From assembly GCF_001552075.1 (NCBI RefSeq), contig NZ_BCQM01000002.1:372001-436000 (forward strand): a DNA stretch of 64,000 nt, written 5' to 3'. Positions 42,365 through 51,016 of this stretch are shown here, in pieces; within the stretch, counting starts at the first letter, position 1; every line of letters starts with the position of its first letter. The notes under the pieces were generated by a model that was not told where the DNA came from, did no database searches, and was given only the letters and a program-made list of their open reading frames with translations. The stretch comes from Arthrobacter luteolus NBRC 107841. Lineage in GTDB: Bacteria > Actinomycetota > Actinomycetes > Actinomycetales > Micrococcaceae. A program made the position numbers and the translations under genes.

Positions 42365-42626
42365 GTGAATCTCGCGGGGCCCGCGGCGGTGCTGAGCTGC
42401 CTCATCGCCGGCGCGGTGATGTGCCTTGTGTGCCCTGTCCTTCATCGTGGTTTCCACCCGGGCCGGGGAAGGTGAATCCGGGTACGGGCCGATCGGGAGC
42501 ATCCTCCTGATCGGTCTCGGCGGGCTGCTGTACCGGGCCAGGCATTATCAGCGGGACGGGACGGGGCGCCGGGCCGGAGCCGGGCCGGAGCCGGGCCGGA
42601 GCCGACGAGCAGATCGATGGGCTTGA
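42365..42626 (+). pseudogene. Probable frameshifted two-TM small membrane protein
   Basis: One frame from GTG 42365 gives an N-terminal hydrophobic stretch (NLAGPAAVLSCLIAGAVMCLV). The next frame, from about 42426, continues with CALSFIVVSTRAGEGESGYG and a second hydrophobic segment (PIGSILLIGLGGLLYRARHY) followed by a basic tail ending at 42626. Joined, they read as one two-segment membrane protein, so a one-base frameshift near 42425 is likely. I do not recognise the family. A sequencing error is possible. The rest of the 434-base gap to 42722 shows nothing else. Confidence 0.35.
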
Positions 42627-42722
42627 TACCCCGCTGATGCGCGCGGCCCGGCGCCGTTGATTGATGGCTGCTGTTGTCAGCTGCTGATCCGGCCGCTTCC
42701 CGGCGCGGCTGGGCCTGGGGGG

Positions 42723-43499
42723 CTAGGGCTTCCGCGCCACCATGAATAGCCGGCGGAAGGGGAACACGGTGCCCCAGGGCCTGGCCGGATAAGCAGTCCG
42801 CAGCAGCTGGCCGTACTCGGCTTCAAATTCCGCGTACTCCCCTGCGGGCAGGGCAGCCATAACCGGGCGCAGCGCCGTTCCCCGGACCCAGTCCAGCACC
42901 GGATCCTCCCCGGTGAGCACCTGCTGGTAACTGGTTTCCCAGACATCGGGAACAAACCCGGCGTCGACGAGCAGCTCGAGGTACCGCTCCGGTTCAGCCA
43001 CGGAGTCCTCACCCCTCAGCACACCGGCGAGCGCGGGACGCCAGCGCGGCGAGCCGGCCAGTTCACGCATCAGGACGTGGGAGAGGCCGCCGAAGTTGCC
43101 GGGCACCTGCACAGCGATCCAGGAACCGGGATCGAGTTCCTTGGCCCAGCGCTGCAGCAGTTCTTCATGTCCGGGAACCCACTGCAGCGCGGCGTTGGAG
43201 ACCAGCACTCCGGGGCCGGGCCGCGGCTCCCAGTCCCGAATGTTCCCCTCCTGGAAGGAGAGCTGCGTCCGGCCGCCCGCCAGCACGCGCGCCTGGTGCA
43301 CCATCTCCGGTGAGGAATCCAGGCCGGTGACTGAAGCGCCCGGCCACCGGTCAGCCAGGACGGCGGTCAACGCCCCGGTGCCGCAGCCCAAATCCGCGGC
43401 CCAGTCAGGGTTGTCAGCGCCGATCCTGGCCACCAGATCGAAGAACGGCCGGTCTCTGTGGGTGGAGAACTGTGTGTACTTTGCCGGATCCCATTTCAT
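42723..43499 (-). CDS. tam: Class I SAM methyltransferase, trans-aconitate 2-methyltransferase-like
   Basis: A 258-residue methyltransferase with SAM motif I ADLGCGTGALTAVLADRWPG near residue 35, motif II VTGLDSSPEMV, and the SNAALQWVPGHEELLQRW block that characterises Tam-type enzymes. It would methylate trans-aconitate or a related acid. The start at 43499 gives the family N-terminus (MKWDPAKYTQF) with TACGCT six bases upstream; longer in-frame extensions to 43667 are not conserved-looking. Confidence 0.88.
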   Translation of the reverse strand: MKWDPAKYTQFSTHRDRPFFDLVARIGADNPDWAADLGCGTGALTAVLADRWPGASVTGLDSSPEMVHQARVLAGGRTQLSFQEGNIRDWEPRPGPGVLVSNAALQWVPGHEELLQRWAKELDPGSWIAVQVPGNFGGLSHVLMRELAGSPRWRPALAGVLRGEDSVAEPERYLELLVDAGFVPDVWETSYQQVLTGEDPVLDWVRGTALRPVMAALPAGEYAEFEAEYGQLLRTAYPARPWGTVFPFRRLFMVARKP

Positions 43500-43505
43500 G
43501 CCGCG

Positions 43506-43511
43506 AGCGTA
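43506..43511 (-). promoter_or_regulatory. -10 hexamer TACGCT before the Tam-like gene
   Basis: On the minus strand TACGCT is followed by CGCGGC and the ATG, the same short spacing as at other leaderless-looking genes here. Confidence 0.4.
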
Positions 43512-43560
43512 GCAGGCACGGCGGCCAGGGAACGGCGGCTGCCTGGGCTGGCCTGGCCGG

Positions 43561-44928
43561 TCAGCGCACGGGTGCGGAAGTCCTTGATACCGCGGAGTTC
43601 CGGACCCCCTGCTGTTTCTTGATGAAGAGCAGCACCAGCGCAACCGCAGCGAATTCAACAGCAGCAATGAGGTAGAGCCCGCCGGTGTAGTTCCCGGTGG
43701 ACGCCTTCATGGCACCGAGCACCTGCGGGGCGAAGTAGCCAGCGAGGTTAGCCACCGAGTTGATAACCGCCAGGCCCGCAACCAGTGCGGTGCCGGACAT
43801 GTAGCGGCCGGGCAGGTTCCAGAACACCGGGATGGCGCCCATCGTCCCGGCGGCGGACAGAGCCAGCGCCAGGACCACACCCAATCCGTTCCCCTGGCCC
43901 AGGAAGACTGCAGCCAGCAGCAGCCCGGCCGCGCCCAGGCCCGCCGCGACAGCAGTGTGCCAGCGGGATTCCCGTGCCCGGTCTGAGAGCCAGCCGTTGC
44001 CGACCATGCCGATCCAGCCGCAGGCGTAGATGCCGGACATTACCCAGCCCAAGCTGGTGATGTCCGCAAAACCGACGGCCTGCACCAGGCTGGGCCCATA
44101 GAAAGTCAGCGTCGCATTTCCCGCCACGATGCAGAAGAACGTCAGGATCAGCACCCAGGAGCTCGGTTGGCGGAGCGAGGACCAGAACTTGTGTTCGCGT
44201 GAGCCCAGCACGTGTTCCTCGGCTGCAAGTTCGTAGGCCACATGCTGCTTTTCCGTGGGACTGAGCCAGCGGGCGTTGTTGGGCTTGTCGGTGAGAATGA
44301 AGACGGCGGCAAGACCCACCACAATCGAGGGGAAACCCTCCACCAGGAAGAGCCACTGCCAGCCGGCGATGTCCAGGAAGCCGGAGAAACGGTCCATGAT
44401 GAAACCGGCCAGCGGGCTTCCCACCATCAGTGACATCGCCGAAGCGGACATAAAGATGGCCATCGCCTTTCCCCGGCGGTGAGCGGGCAGCCAGAACGTC
44501 AGGTACAGGATCACGCCTGGCTGCAGGCCGGCCTCGAAGGCACCGAGCAGGAACCGGAGACTGTAGAACTGCCATGGTTCCTGCACCCAGGCCATCAGCA
44601 TCGACACAATGCCCCAGCCCAGCGCAATACGCATGATGGTCTTAGGGGCGCCGATTTTCTGCAGCAGCAGGTTGCTGGGGACCTCGAAGAAGAAGTAACC
44701 CAGGAAAAAGATGCCTGCTCCCGCGCCATAAATGACCTCGGTCCACTGCAGATCATCCATCATGGTCAGTTTCGCGAAACCAATGTTGACCCGGTCGATC
44801 CAGGCCAGGAACCAGACAAGCGTAAGAAAGGGTACGAGCCGGAAAATTATGCGCCGGAATGTCCGGTCCCGCTCGGCAGTGGTCGACGCCGGGGCGGAGG
44901 GCAGGGGCGGGTCAGAAACAGGATTCAT
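43561..44928 (-). CDS. MFS transporter, anion:cation symporter (ACS) family
   Basis: A 455-residue protein with 12 predicted membrane segments. The first loop reads WIDRVNIGFAKLTM, the hallmark of the ACS family (phthalate, tartrate, hydroxyphenylacetate carriers). Substrates are typically carboxylates. The start at 44928 has GGAG five bases upstream; an upstream extension of 49 codons is basic and not family-like. A 13-base palindrome lies further upstream, perhaps an operator. No catabolic genes adjoin it. Confidence 0.9.
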   Translation of the reverse strand: MNPVSDPPLPSAPASTTAERDRTFRRIIFRLVPFLTLVWFLAWIDRVNIGFAKLTMMDDLQWTEVIYGAGAGIFFLGYFFFEVPSNLLLQKIGAPKTIMRIALGWGIVSMLMAWVQEPWQFYSLRFLLGAFEAGLQPGVILYLTFWLPAHRRGKAMAIFMSASAMSLMVGSPLAGFIMDRFSGFLDIAGWQWLFLVEGFPSIVVGLAAVFILTDKPNNARWLSPTEKQHVAYELAAEEHVLGSREHKFWSSLRQPSSWVLILTFFCIVAGNATLTFYGPSLVQAVGFADITSLGWVMSGIYACGWIGMVGNGWLSDRARESRWHTAVAAGLGAAGLLLAAVFLGQGNGLGVVLALALSAAGTMGAIPVFWNLPGRYMSGTALVAGLAVINSVANLAGYFAPQVLGAMKASTGNYTGGLYLIAAVEFAAVALVLLFIKKQQGVRNSAVSRTSAPVR

Positions 44929-45251
44929 GTGGTCTCCAGGGTGCAGTGCGGGAGTTCCGGCCGGTGGCCTGTTAGTGGAACGTCCTTGGCAGTGGAACGG
45001 CGGCTGCGCCGCGGCACGTCTCTGTGCCGGGCTGGCGGTGCGTTGAGAGCAGAACATCTGAAGGATGGAAAACAACTAATCCACAATGTGGAATTTCTAT
45101 TTCTTAATGCAGAATAAAGAGAGTATGGACAGGCTCGGCGGCATAGTCAATAGGCCTGACCGGAGCACCCGGCCCCCTGGCGGGGCTGCCTGGGCCGGCA
45201 CCTGGCGGCGCAGAACGCGGCTTTCCCGCGCACCGCTAGGCTGGTAGGGAG
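44929..45251. other. 323-bp divergent intergenic region, MFS / helicase
   Basis: It contains an AT-rich patch around 45080-45125 with a palindrome (listed separately), presumably the MFS promoter. A TAGGCT hexamer at 45237-45242 lies nine bases before the helicase ATG. The stretch 45150-45230 is GC-rich without assigned function. Confidence 0.5.
45080..45092. promoter_or_regulatory. 13-bp palindrome, possible operator of the MFS gene
   Basis: TCCACAATGTGGA is a perfect odd palindrome in an AT-rich promoter-like patch 150 bases before the MFS start. IclR- or GntR-type regulators use sites of this sort; no such regulator is adjacent. Confidence 0.4.
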
Positions 45252-47792
45252 ATGAAACTACTTGAACAGCTGCCTTCCGGTCCCTCCGCCACCCGCACCG
45301 TCGATCCCGACGAGCTTTACACTTCCTTCCTGGAATGGGTGGAGAGCCGCGGCATGTCCCTGTACCAGGCCCAGGACGAGGCCGTGATGGAGCTGGTCTC
45401 CGGCCACAACGTCATCCTGGCTACGCCCACCGGGTCCGGGAAGTCCATGGTGGCGATCGCCGCTCACTTCTACGCCATGGCACTGGATGAGCGCAGCTAC
45501 TACACCGCCCCCATCAAGGCGCTGGTTTCCGAAAAGTTCTTCGCGCTCTGCGACATTTTCGGTGCGGAGAACGTCGGAATGGTCACCGGCGACTCTTCGG
45601 TCAACAAGGACGCCCCGATCATCTGCTGCACCGCGGAGATCCTGGCGAACATCGCCCTGCGCGAGGGGCCCGACGCCGACGTCGGAACCGTGATCATGGA
45701 CGAGTTCCACTTCTACTCCGACCCGCAGCGCGGCTGGGCTTGGCAGGTTCCGCTGCTGGAGCTGCCGCAGACCCAGTTCCTGCTGATGTCCGCCACCCTG
45801 GGCGACATGACCCGGATCGCCACGGACCTCTCCGAGCTGACCAACCGGGACACCGTCACGGTCTCCTCCGTGGAGCGGCCCATCCCGCTGCACTACTACT
45901 ACGTGGAGACTCCGGTCCAGGAGTCCCTTGAGGAGCTGCTGGCGACCAAGCAGGTCCCGGTCTACGTGGTGCACTTCAGCCAGATCGAGGCCATCGACCG
46001 CGCCCAGGCGCTGATGAGCATCAACGTGTGCACGCGGGAGGAAAAGGACAGGATCGCCGACCTGATCGCCGGATTCCGCTTCGCCCCCGGCTTCGGCAAA
46101 ACCCTGAACCGGCTGGTCCGGCACGGCATCGGTGTGCACCACGCCGGCATGCTGCCGAAGTACCGCCGGCTCGTTGAACAGCTGGCGCAGGCCGGACTGC
46201 TGAAGGTGATCTGCGGCACCGATACGCTCGGAGTGGGCATCAACGTGCCGATCCGCACCGTCCTGATCACTGCCCTGTCCAAGTACGACGGCGTGCGCAC
46301 CCGCCCGCTGAACGTCCGGGAATTCCACCAGATTGCCGGCCGGGCCGGCCGGGCCGGTTATGACACGGCAGGAACCGTCGTCGTCCAGGCACCGGAGCAC
46401 GTCATCGAGAACGCCAAGGCGATGGCCAAGGCGAAGGCGAAATTCGGCGATGACCAGAAGAAGCTGCGGCAGGTTGCCAAGAAAAAGCCGCAGGCCGGTT
46501 TTGTGTCCTGGGGCGAGCCCACGTTCACCAAGCTGGTGGAGGGCACTCCGGAGCCGCTGACCTCCAGCTTCAACGTCACGCACGCCATGCTGCTGAACCT
46601 CCTGGAACGCCCGGGTGACCCGTTCCGCGCTGCGAAGCACCTGCTCACCAATAACCACGAGACCAGGTCCTCGCAGCTGAAACTCATGCGCAAGGCGCTG
46701 GGGATCTACCGCGAACTCAAGACCGCCGGAATCGTGGAGAAGCTGCCCGTCCCGGATTCCGATGGCCGCCAGGTCCGGCTCAAGGTGCACCTGCAGCCGA
46801 ACTTCGCGCTGAACCAGCCGCTCTCCCCCTTCGCCATGGCGGCGTTGGAGATCCTCGACCCGGACAGCCCGTCCTACGCCCTGGACGTGGTCTCGGTGAT
46901 CGAAGCCACGCTGGAGAAACCGCGCCAGGTGCTCTCCGCGCAGGAGAAGAAAGCGCGCGGAGAGGCCATCGCGGCCATGAAGTCGGAGGGCATCGAGTAC
47001 GACCAGCGGATGGCGCTGCTGGAGGAAGTCACCTACCCGCAGCCGCTCGCCGAGCTCCTCTTCCAGTCATTCGAGGTTTACCGCAGCGGCGCTCCCTGGC
47101 TGGGCGACTTCGAGCTGACTCCGAAGTCGATTGTCCGGGACATGTACGAGCGGGCCATGAGCTTCGGCGAGTATGTCGCGTTCTACTCGCTGGCCCGCTC
47201 CGAGGGTGTGGTGCTGCGCTACCTGGCCGACTGCTACAAGGCGCTGCTGCAGACCGTTCCGCCCGAAGCGCTCCGGGAGGACCTGTCAGACATCATTGAG
47301 TGGCTTGGGGAACTGGTCCGTCAGACCGATTCCTCCCTGCTGGACGAATGGGAAGAACTCGCCGCCGGGATTGATTCCTCCGCGGGCAGTGAACCCGTGC
47401 TGCCCCCTGCCCCGGAGAAACTCACCGGCAACACCCGCGCCTTCCGCGTGATGGTCCGCAACGAGATGTTCCAGCGGGTGAAACTGTTCGCTGATGAGGA
47501 TGACGCCGCGCTGGGTACGCTCGACGCCGGATCCGGCTGGGATGCCGACCGCTGGGCCGACGTCCTGGATGCGTACTTTGAAGAACACGAGGACATTGAC
47601 GACGGCCCCGATGCCCGCGGCCCGCAGCTGCTGATCATCAAGGAACTGCCGGGCAAGTGGGAAGTGCGCCAGATCTTCAAGGACCCGGCCGGGCATCTGG
47701 ACTGGGGGATCACGGCCGAAGTGGACCTTGCCGCCTCGGACGAAGCAGGCAGCCCCGTCATCCGCGTGATCCATGCCGGGCGTCTGGACTAG
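45252..47792 (+). CDS. DEAD/DEAH-box helicase with C-terminal DUF3516
   Basis: An 846-residue Ski2-like superfamily 2 helicase. Walker A ATPTGSGKS lies at residues ~57-65, motif II is DEFH (VIMDEFHFY), motif III is SAT and motif VI QIAGRAGRAGYD. The C-terminal ~350 residues correspond to the DUF3516 extension of actinobacterial RNA helicases. It probably unwinds structured RNA in turnover; no substrate is known to me. The ATG follows a TAGGGAG that can act as ribosome site. A GNAT gene follows after 10 bases. Confidence 0.93.
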   Translation: MKLLEQLPSGPSATRTVDPDELYTSFLEWVESRGMSLYQAQDEAVMELVSGHNVILATPTGSGKSMVAIAAHFYAMALDERSYYTAPIKALVSEKFFALCDIFGAENVGMVTGDSSVNKDAPIICCTAEILANIALREGPDADVGTVIMDEFHFYSDPQRGWAWQVPLLELPQTQFLLMSATLGDMTRIATDLSELTNRDTVTVSSVERPIPLHYYYVETPVQESLEELLATKQVPVYVVHFSQIEAIDRAQALMSINVCTREEKDRIADLIAGFRFAPGFGKTLNRLVRHGIGVHHAGMLPKYRRLVEQLAQAGLLKVICGTDTLGVGINVPIRTVLITALSKYDGVRTRPLNVREFHQIAGRAGRAGYDTAGTVVVQAPEHVIENAKAMAKAKAKFGDDQKKLRQVAKKKPQAGFVSWGEPTFTKLVEGTPEPLTSSFNVTHAMLLNLLERPGDPFRAAKHLLTNNHETRSSQLKLMRKALGIYRELKTAGIVEKLPVPDSDGRQVRLKVHLQPNFALNQPLSPFAMAALEILDPDSPSYALDVVSVIEATLEKPRQVLSAQEKKARGEAIAAMKSEGIEYDQRMALLEEVTYPQPLAELLFQSFEVYRSGAPWLGDFELTPKSIVRDMYERAMSFGEYVAFYSLARSEGVVLRYLADCYKALLQTVPPEALREDLSDIIEWLGELVRQTDSSLLDEWEELAAGIDSSAGSEPVLPPAPEKLTGNTRAFRVMVRNEMFQRVKLFADEDDAALGTLDAGSGWDADRWADVLDAYFEEHEDIDDGPDARGPQLLIIKELPGKWEVRQIFKDPAGHLDWGITAEVDLAASDEAGSPVIRVIHAGRLD

Positions 47793-47795
47793 GCT
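47790..47795 (+). promoter_or_regulatory. -10 hexamer TAGGCT overlapping the helicase stop codon
   Basis: The helicase stop codon TAG (47790-47792) forms the first half of TAGGCT, which sits seven bases before the GNAT ATG. This would give the downstream genes their own leaderless promoter. Confidence 0.45.
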
Positions 47796-47802
47796 GGATG
47801 CC

Positions 47803-48300
47803 ATGTTGATCCGGCCCGCACGCAAAGCAGACGTTCCCGTAATCCTCGAGCTCATTCATGAGCTCGCCATTTACGAGAAGGAACCAGACGCCGTCCGGAA
47901 CACACCGGAGGCCCTGGAGCAGCACCTTTTCGGCGAGCACCCGGCCGTGTTTGCGCACGTACTGGAGGACAACGGGGCCGTCCAAGGTTTCGCGCTCTGG
48001 TTCCTGAACTACTCCACCTGGGAGGGGGTCCACGGTATTTGGCTCGAGGACCTCTATGTACGTCCCGAGGGCCGCGGCCGCGGTTACGGAAAGGCGCTCC
48101 TGCGCAGCCTGGCCCAACTCGCCGTCGACCGCGGGTACGCCCGGGTCGAATGGTGCGTGCTGAACTGGAACGAGCCCTCCATCCAGTTCTACAAATCCCT
48201 CGGCGCGGAGCCGATGGACGAATGGACCACGTACCGGCTGACCGGCGGGGCCCTGAACGAATTCGGTGCCGCCGAAGCCGGCCAGACACGTTTGCTGTGA
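47803..48300 (+). CDS. GNAT-family N-acetyltransferase (diamine/spermidine acetyltransferase-like)
   Basis: A 165-residue single-domain enzyme. The acetyl-CoA motif RPEGRGRGYGKALLRSL lies near residue 88, and the N-terminus LIRPARKADVPVILELIHELAIYEKEPD resembles spermidine/spermine acetyltransferases, where ELA-YEK is conserved. C-terminal NWNEPSIQFYKSLGAE completes the fold. The true amine substrate is unproven. Its TGA overlaps the GTG of the next gene. Confidence 0.9.
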   Translation: MLIRPARKADVPVILELIHELAIYEKEPDAVRNTPEALEQHLFGEHPAVFAHVLEDNGAVQGFALWFLNYSTWEGVHGIWLEDLYVRPEGRGRGYGKALLRSLAQLAVDRGYARVEWCVLNWNEPSIQFYKSLGAEPMDEWTTYRLTGGALNEFGAAEAGQTRLL

Positions 48301-49592
48301 GCATCCCGCACACGGCGTCGCAGCCCGTCGCCGTCCGCGGCATGCGGGTGGTGGAACACCGGTTCAGCGTTCCCCTGGACCATTCCCGGCCGGACGGTGA
48401 ACACATCACCGTGTTTGCCCGCGAATATTCAGATCCCGAGGTCGCCGGCGCCGATGAACTCCCCTGGCTGCTGTACCTGCAGGGCGGTCCCGGCGGAAAA
48501 GGCAGCAGACTGCTGCAGTTCGGCGGCTGGACCAAGGCCGCCACCCGGCGGTTCCGCATCCTGATGCCGGACCAGCGCGGGACCGGCCTGTCCACACCGG
48601 CGAACCGGCAGACCCTGGCCGGACGTGGAGACGATGCGGCCCAGGCGGAATATCTGCGGCATTTCCGGGCCGACTCCATCGTCCGGGACGCCGAACTGAT
48701 CCGCACGGCCCTGGGCTCCGCGCCGTGGAGCATCTACGGTCAGTCCTACGGTGGATTCTGCGCCCTGACGTATCTCTCCTTTGCCCCCGAGGGGCTGAAG
48801 GAGGTCCTGATCACCGGCGGGCTGGCCCCGCTGACCGGCCCGGCTGACCGCGTTTACCAGGCCACGTTCGCGCGGACGGCGGCCCGGAACAGGGAGTATT
48901 TTGACAAGTACCCCGCCGACCGGGAACTCACCACCCGGATCGCCCGGCATCTGGAGGCCGTTCCGGAGTACCTGCCTGACGGTCAGCGGCTGACGGTGCA
49001 GCGATTCCAGATGGCCGGATCCTTCCTGGGCGGCAACACCCGCATGGACGGACTTCATCACCTGCTCGAGGAAGCCTTCGTTGCGGCGCCGTCCGGCGAG
49101 CGGCTCGCTGACTCCTTCCTGACCGGCGTCTGGCAACTAGCGGAGCGTTCCGCCAATCCCCTCTACGCCCTGATGCATGAATCGATCTATGGCCAGGGCG
49201 GGGCCACAAACTGGGCGGCGTGGCGGGTCCTGCAGGACTGGCCGGAGTTTCGTCCCGAAGCGCCGGAACCGCTCTACACCGGTGAGATGGTGTACCCGTG
49301 GTACTTCGATGAGGACCCAGCGCTGCGCCCTTTGCAGGGCACTGCGCATGTACTCGCCGGAATGTCCGGCTGGCCGGCGCTCTACGACACGGAGCAGCTT
49401 GCCCGCAACACGGTGCCGGCTGCTGCTGCCGTCTACACCAACGACATTTACGTTGACCGCGGCCTCTCCCTGGAGACTGCCGCCGCGGTCGCCGGACTCC
49501 GGGTCTGGGAAAGCGCTGACTTCCATCACGACGGTATTGCCGACGACGGCGAAACCATCTTCAACCGGCTGCTGGGAATGATACGCCCCTAA
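48297..49592 (+). CDS. pip: Proline iminopeptidase, alpha/beta-hydrolase (S33 family)
   Basis: A 431-residue hydrolase with LLYLQGGPGGKGS forming the oxyanion region near residue 65. The nucleophile elbow IYGQSYGGFCALTYL has Ser at residue ~150, and a C-terminal His lies in SADFHHDGI. The family removes N-terminal proline from peptides. GTG 48297 was chosen since it overlaps the GNAT stop by GTGA and gives the family N-terminus. The frame extends further up but within the GNAT gene. Confidence 0.9.
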   Translation: MSIPHTASQPVAVRGMRVVEHRFSVPLDHSRPDGEHITVFAREYSDPEVAGADELPWLLYLQGGPGGKGSRLLQFGGWTKAATRRFRILMPDQRGTGLSTPANRQTLAGRGDDAAQAEYLRHFRADSIVRDAELIRTALGSAPWSIYGQSYGGFCALTYLSFAPEGLKEVLITGGLAPLTGPADRVYQATFARTAARNREYFDKYPADRELTTRIARHLEAVPEYLPDGQRLTVQRFQMAGSFLGGNTRMDGLHHLLEEAFVAAPSGERLADSFLTGVWQLAERSANPLYALMHESIYGQGGATNWAAWRVLQDWPEFRPEAPEPLYTGEMVYPWYFDEDPALRPLQGTAHVLAGMSGWPALYDTEQLARNTVPAAAAVYTNDIYVDRGLSLETAAAVAGLRVWESADFHHDGIADDGETIFNRLLGMIRP

Positions 49593-49642
49593 GCGTGAAT
49601 TTCACCTCAGGGACGGTGGACGAAATATCAGCGGTTTCAAGC

Positions 49643-49648
49643 TAATCT
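49643..49648 (+). promoter_or_regulatory. -10 hexamer TAATCT before the pyruvyl transferase gene
   Basis: TAATCT ends six bases before the ATG at 49655, without a ribosome site in between. Confidence 0.5.
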
Positions 49649-49654
49649 GGACTT

Positions 49655-50869
49655 ATGAGGTATCCAGTTTATTATTTGATCGGAACTTCAGGCCACCCCA
49701 ATTTTGGTGACGAATTTATCACTGCGTCATGGCTGAGGTATTTGAACGAGACGGCACCTGATGCACAGGTGTGGCTGGACTGCCCACAGCCTGGATCCGC
49801 GGCGGCGCTCTTTCAGGGGCTGCACCCCAACCTGACCGTCACGAATACGATGTGGCGTGCGGTTCTCGAGTCGGCCCATCTGCCGGCCGGAGAGATCGGC
49901 GAACGGGTCCGCGGCCTCGTGGCCAATCTCGGCTCTCCTGCCTACGATCTGGGTCTGATGCAGCTGCGGGAAGCGCAGTCGCTGCACTTGATCGGAGGTG
50001 GCTACCTCAATGGTGTCTGGCCTCACCACTTTGCTCTGGCCGACGGGATGAGGGCCGTGAAGGAGCTGACCGGCGCCCGGCTGTATGCCACCGGACAAGG
50101 TCTGATGCCGCTGCCGGAAGGCCTGGCCGATCCCACTGCCCTGTTCGCGGATTTTGACTATGTATCAGTGCGTGATAACTCCAGTTCCGCCAATTTCGGT
50201 GTTCCGCTGGGAATAGACGACGCATTTCTGGGAACGAACAGGGAAATAGGCCGGGATACTCACGGAGCAGAGGGACTTTTTGTCTGTATCCAAAGTGATA
50301 TGACCGATACACAAACGTTTCATAAGACTGTCGCGGCCGCCCGTCCGGTGATCGAGCATGCAATCAGCCAGGGGAAGCGGGTCAGCTATGTGGAAGCTAT
50401 TCCGGGTGCTGATCACGCAGCCTTCGCACTGCTGTCAGATCTGATCCCCGGGGACCGGTTCATCCCATTTTCCCACATCTGGCAGCACGGGCTTCCGCTG
50501 TCATCTCAACAGGAGTGGCTGACCACGCGGTTCCACTTTCACCTGCTGGCAGCGGCAGCGGGCGCGCGGGGGGTCGCCTTGGGGATCAAGCCGGGTTACT
50601 ACGATGTCAAACACCAGTCGCTGATTAAACTGGGCAGCGGCTGGACCTTCGCGGGTGCTGATGACAGTGATTCACGCCTGGAAATTCCCACCGCCACCGG
50701 CTCCCTTGCCCGCCGGCTCCCGGAGCTGGAAGCCCGCAAACGGGCCGAGGCGGACCGGCTCTATCCCCCGGTCCAGCGGGACCGGGACCCGGAGACCGGT
50801 GACCGGTCTCCCCAGGCACTGGGAAGCACCTTGCTTCGACGCTTCGGGGCCGTGCGCGCCCGCCGCTGA
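49655..50869 (+). CDS. Polysaccharide pyruvyl transferase family protein
   Basis: A 404-residue protein resembling PF04230, with the N-terminal YYLIGTSGHPNFGDEFITASW motif and a central HLIGGGYLNGVWP block. Members add pyruvate ketals to cell-wall or exopolysaccharide sugars. It stands alone, without glycosyltransferase genes. Codon use differs from the neighbours: AGG, TTT, TTG and two ATA codons occur, and the first ~110 bases are visibly AT-rich, suggesting transfer. The last ~50 residues are a charged Arg-rich tail of usual high-GC style. Confidence 0.85.
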   Translation: MRYPVYYLIGTSGHPNFGDEFITASWLRYLNETAPDAQVWLDCPQPGSAAALFQGLHPNLTVTNTMWRAVLESAHLPAGEIGERVRGLVANLGSPAYDLGLMQLREAQSLHLIGGGYLNGVWPHHFALADGMRAVKELTGARLYATGQGLMPLPEGLADPTALFADFDYVSVRDNSSSANFGVPLGIDDAFLGTNREIGRDTHGAEGLFVCIQSDMTDTQTFHKTVAAARPVIEHAISQGKRVSYVEAIPGADHAAFALLSDLIPGDRFIPFSHIWQHGLPLSSQQEWLTTRFHFHLLAAAAGARGVALGIKPGYYDVKHQSLIKLGSGWTFAGADDSDSRLEIPTATGSLARRLPELEARKRAEADRLYPPVQRDRDPETGDRSPQALGSTLLRRFGAVRARR

Positions 50870-51016
50870 CCCCGCCTCCCGCCGCACCACAGTCAGCGGA
50901 CAGTCCAAGAATCAGCCCGGCGGCCCGCGCCGGCATTATGCCTCAGGCTGTTGGTAGTGTGCCGTCTCCGGCCTACCCTGTCAGCAGGAACGAACCGCGC
51001 GGCGGAAGGCCTGACC

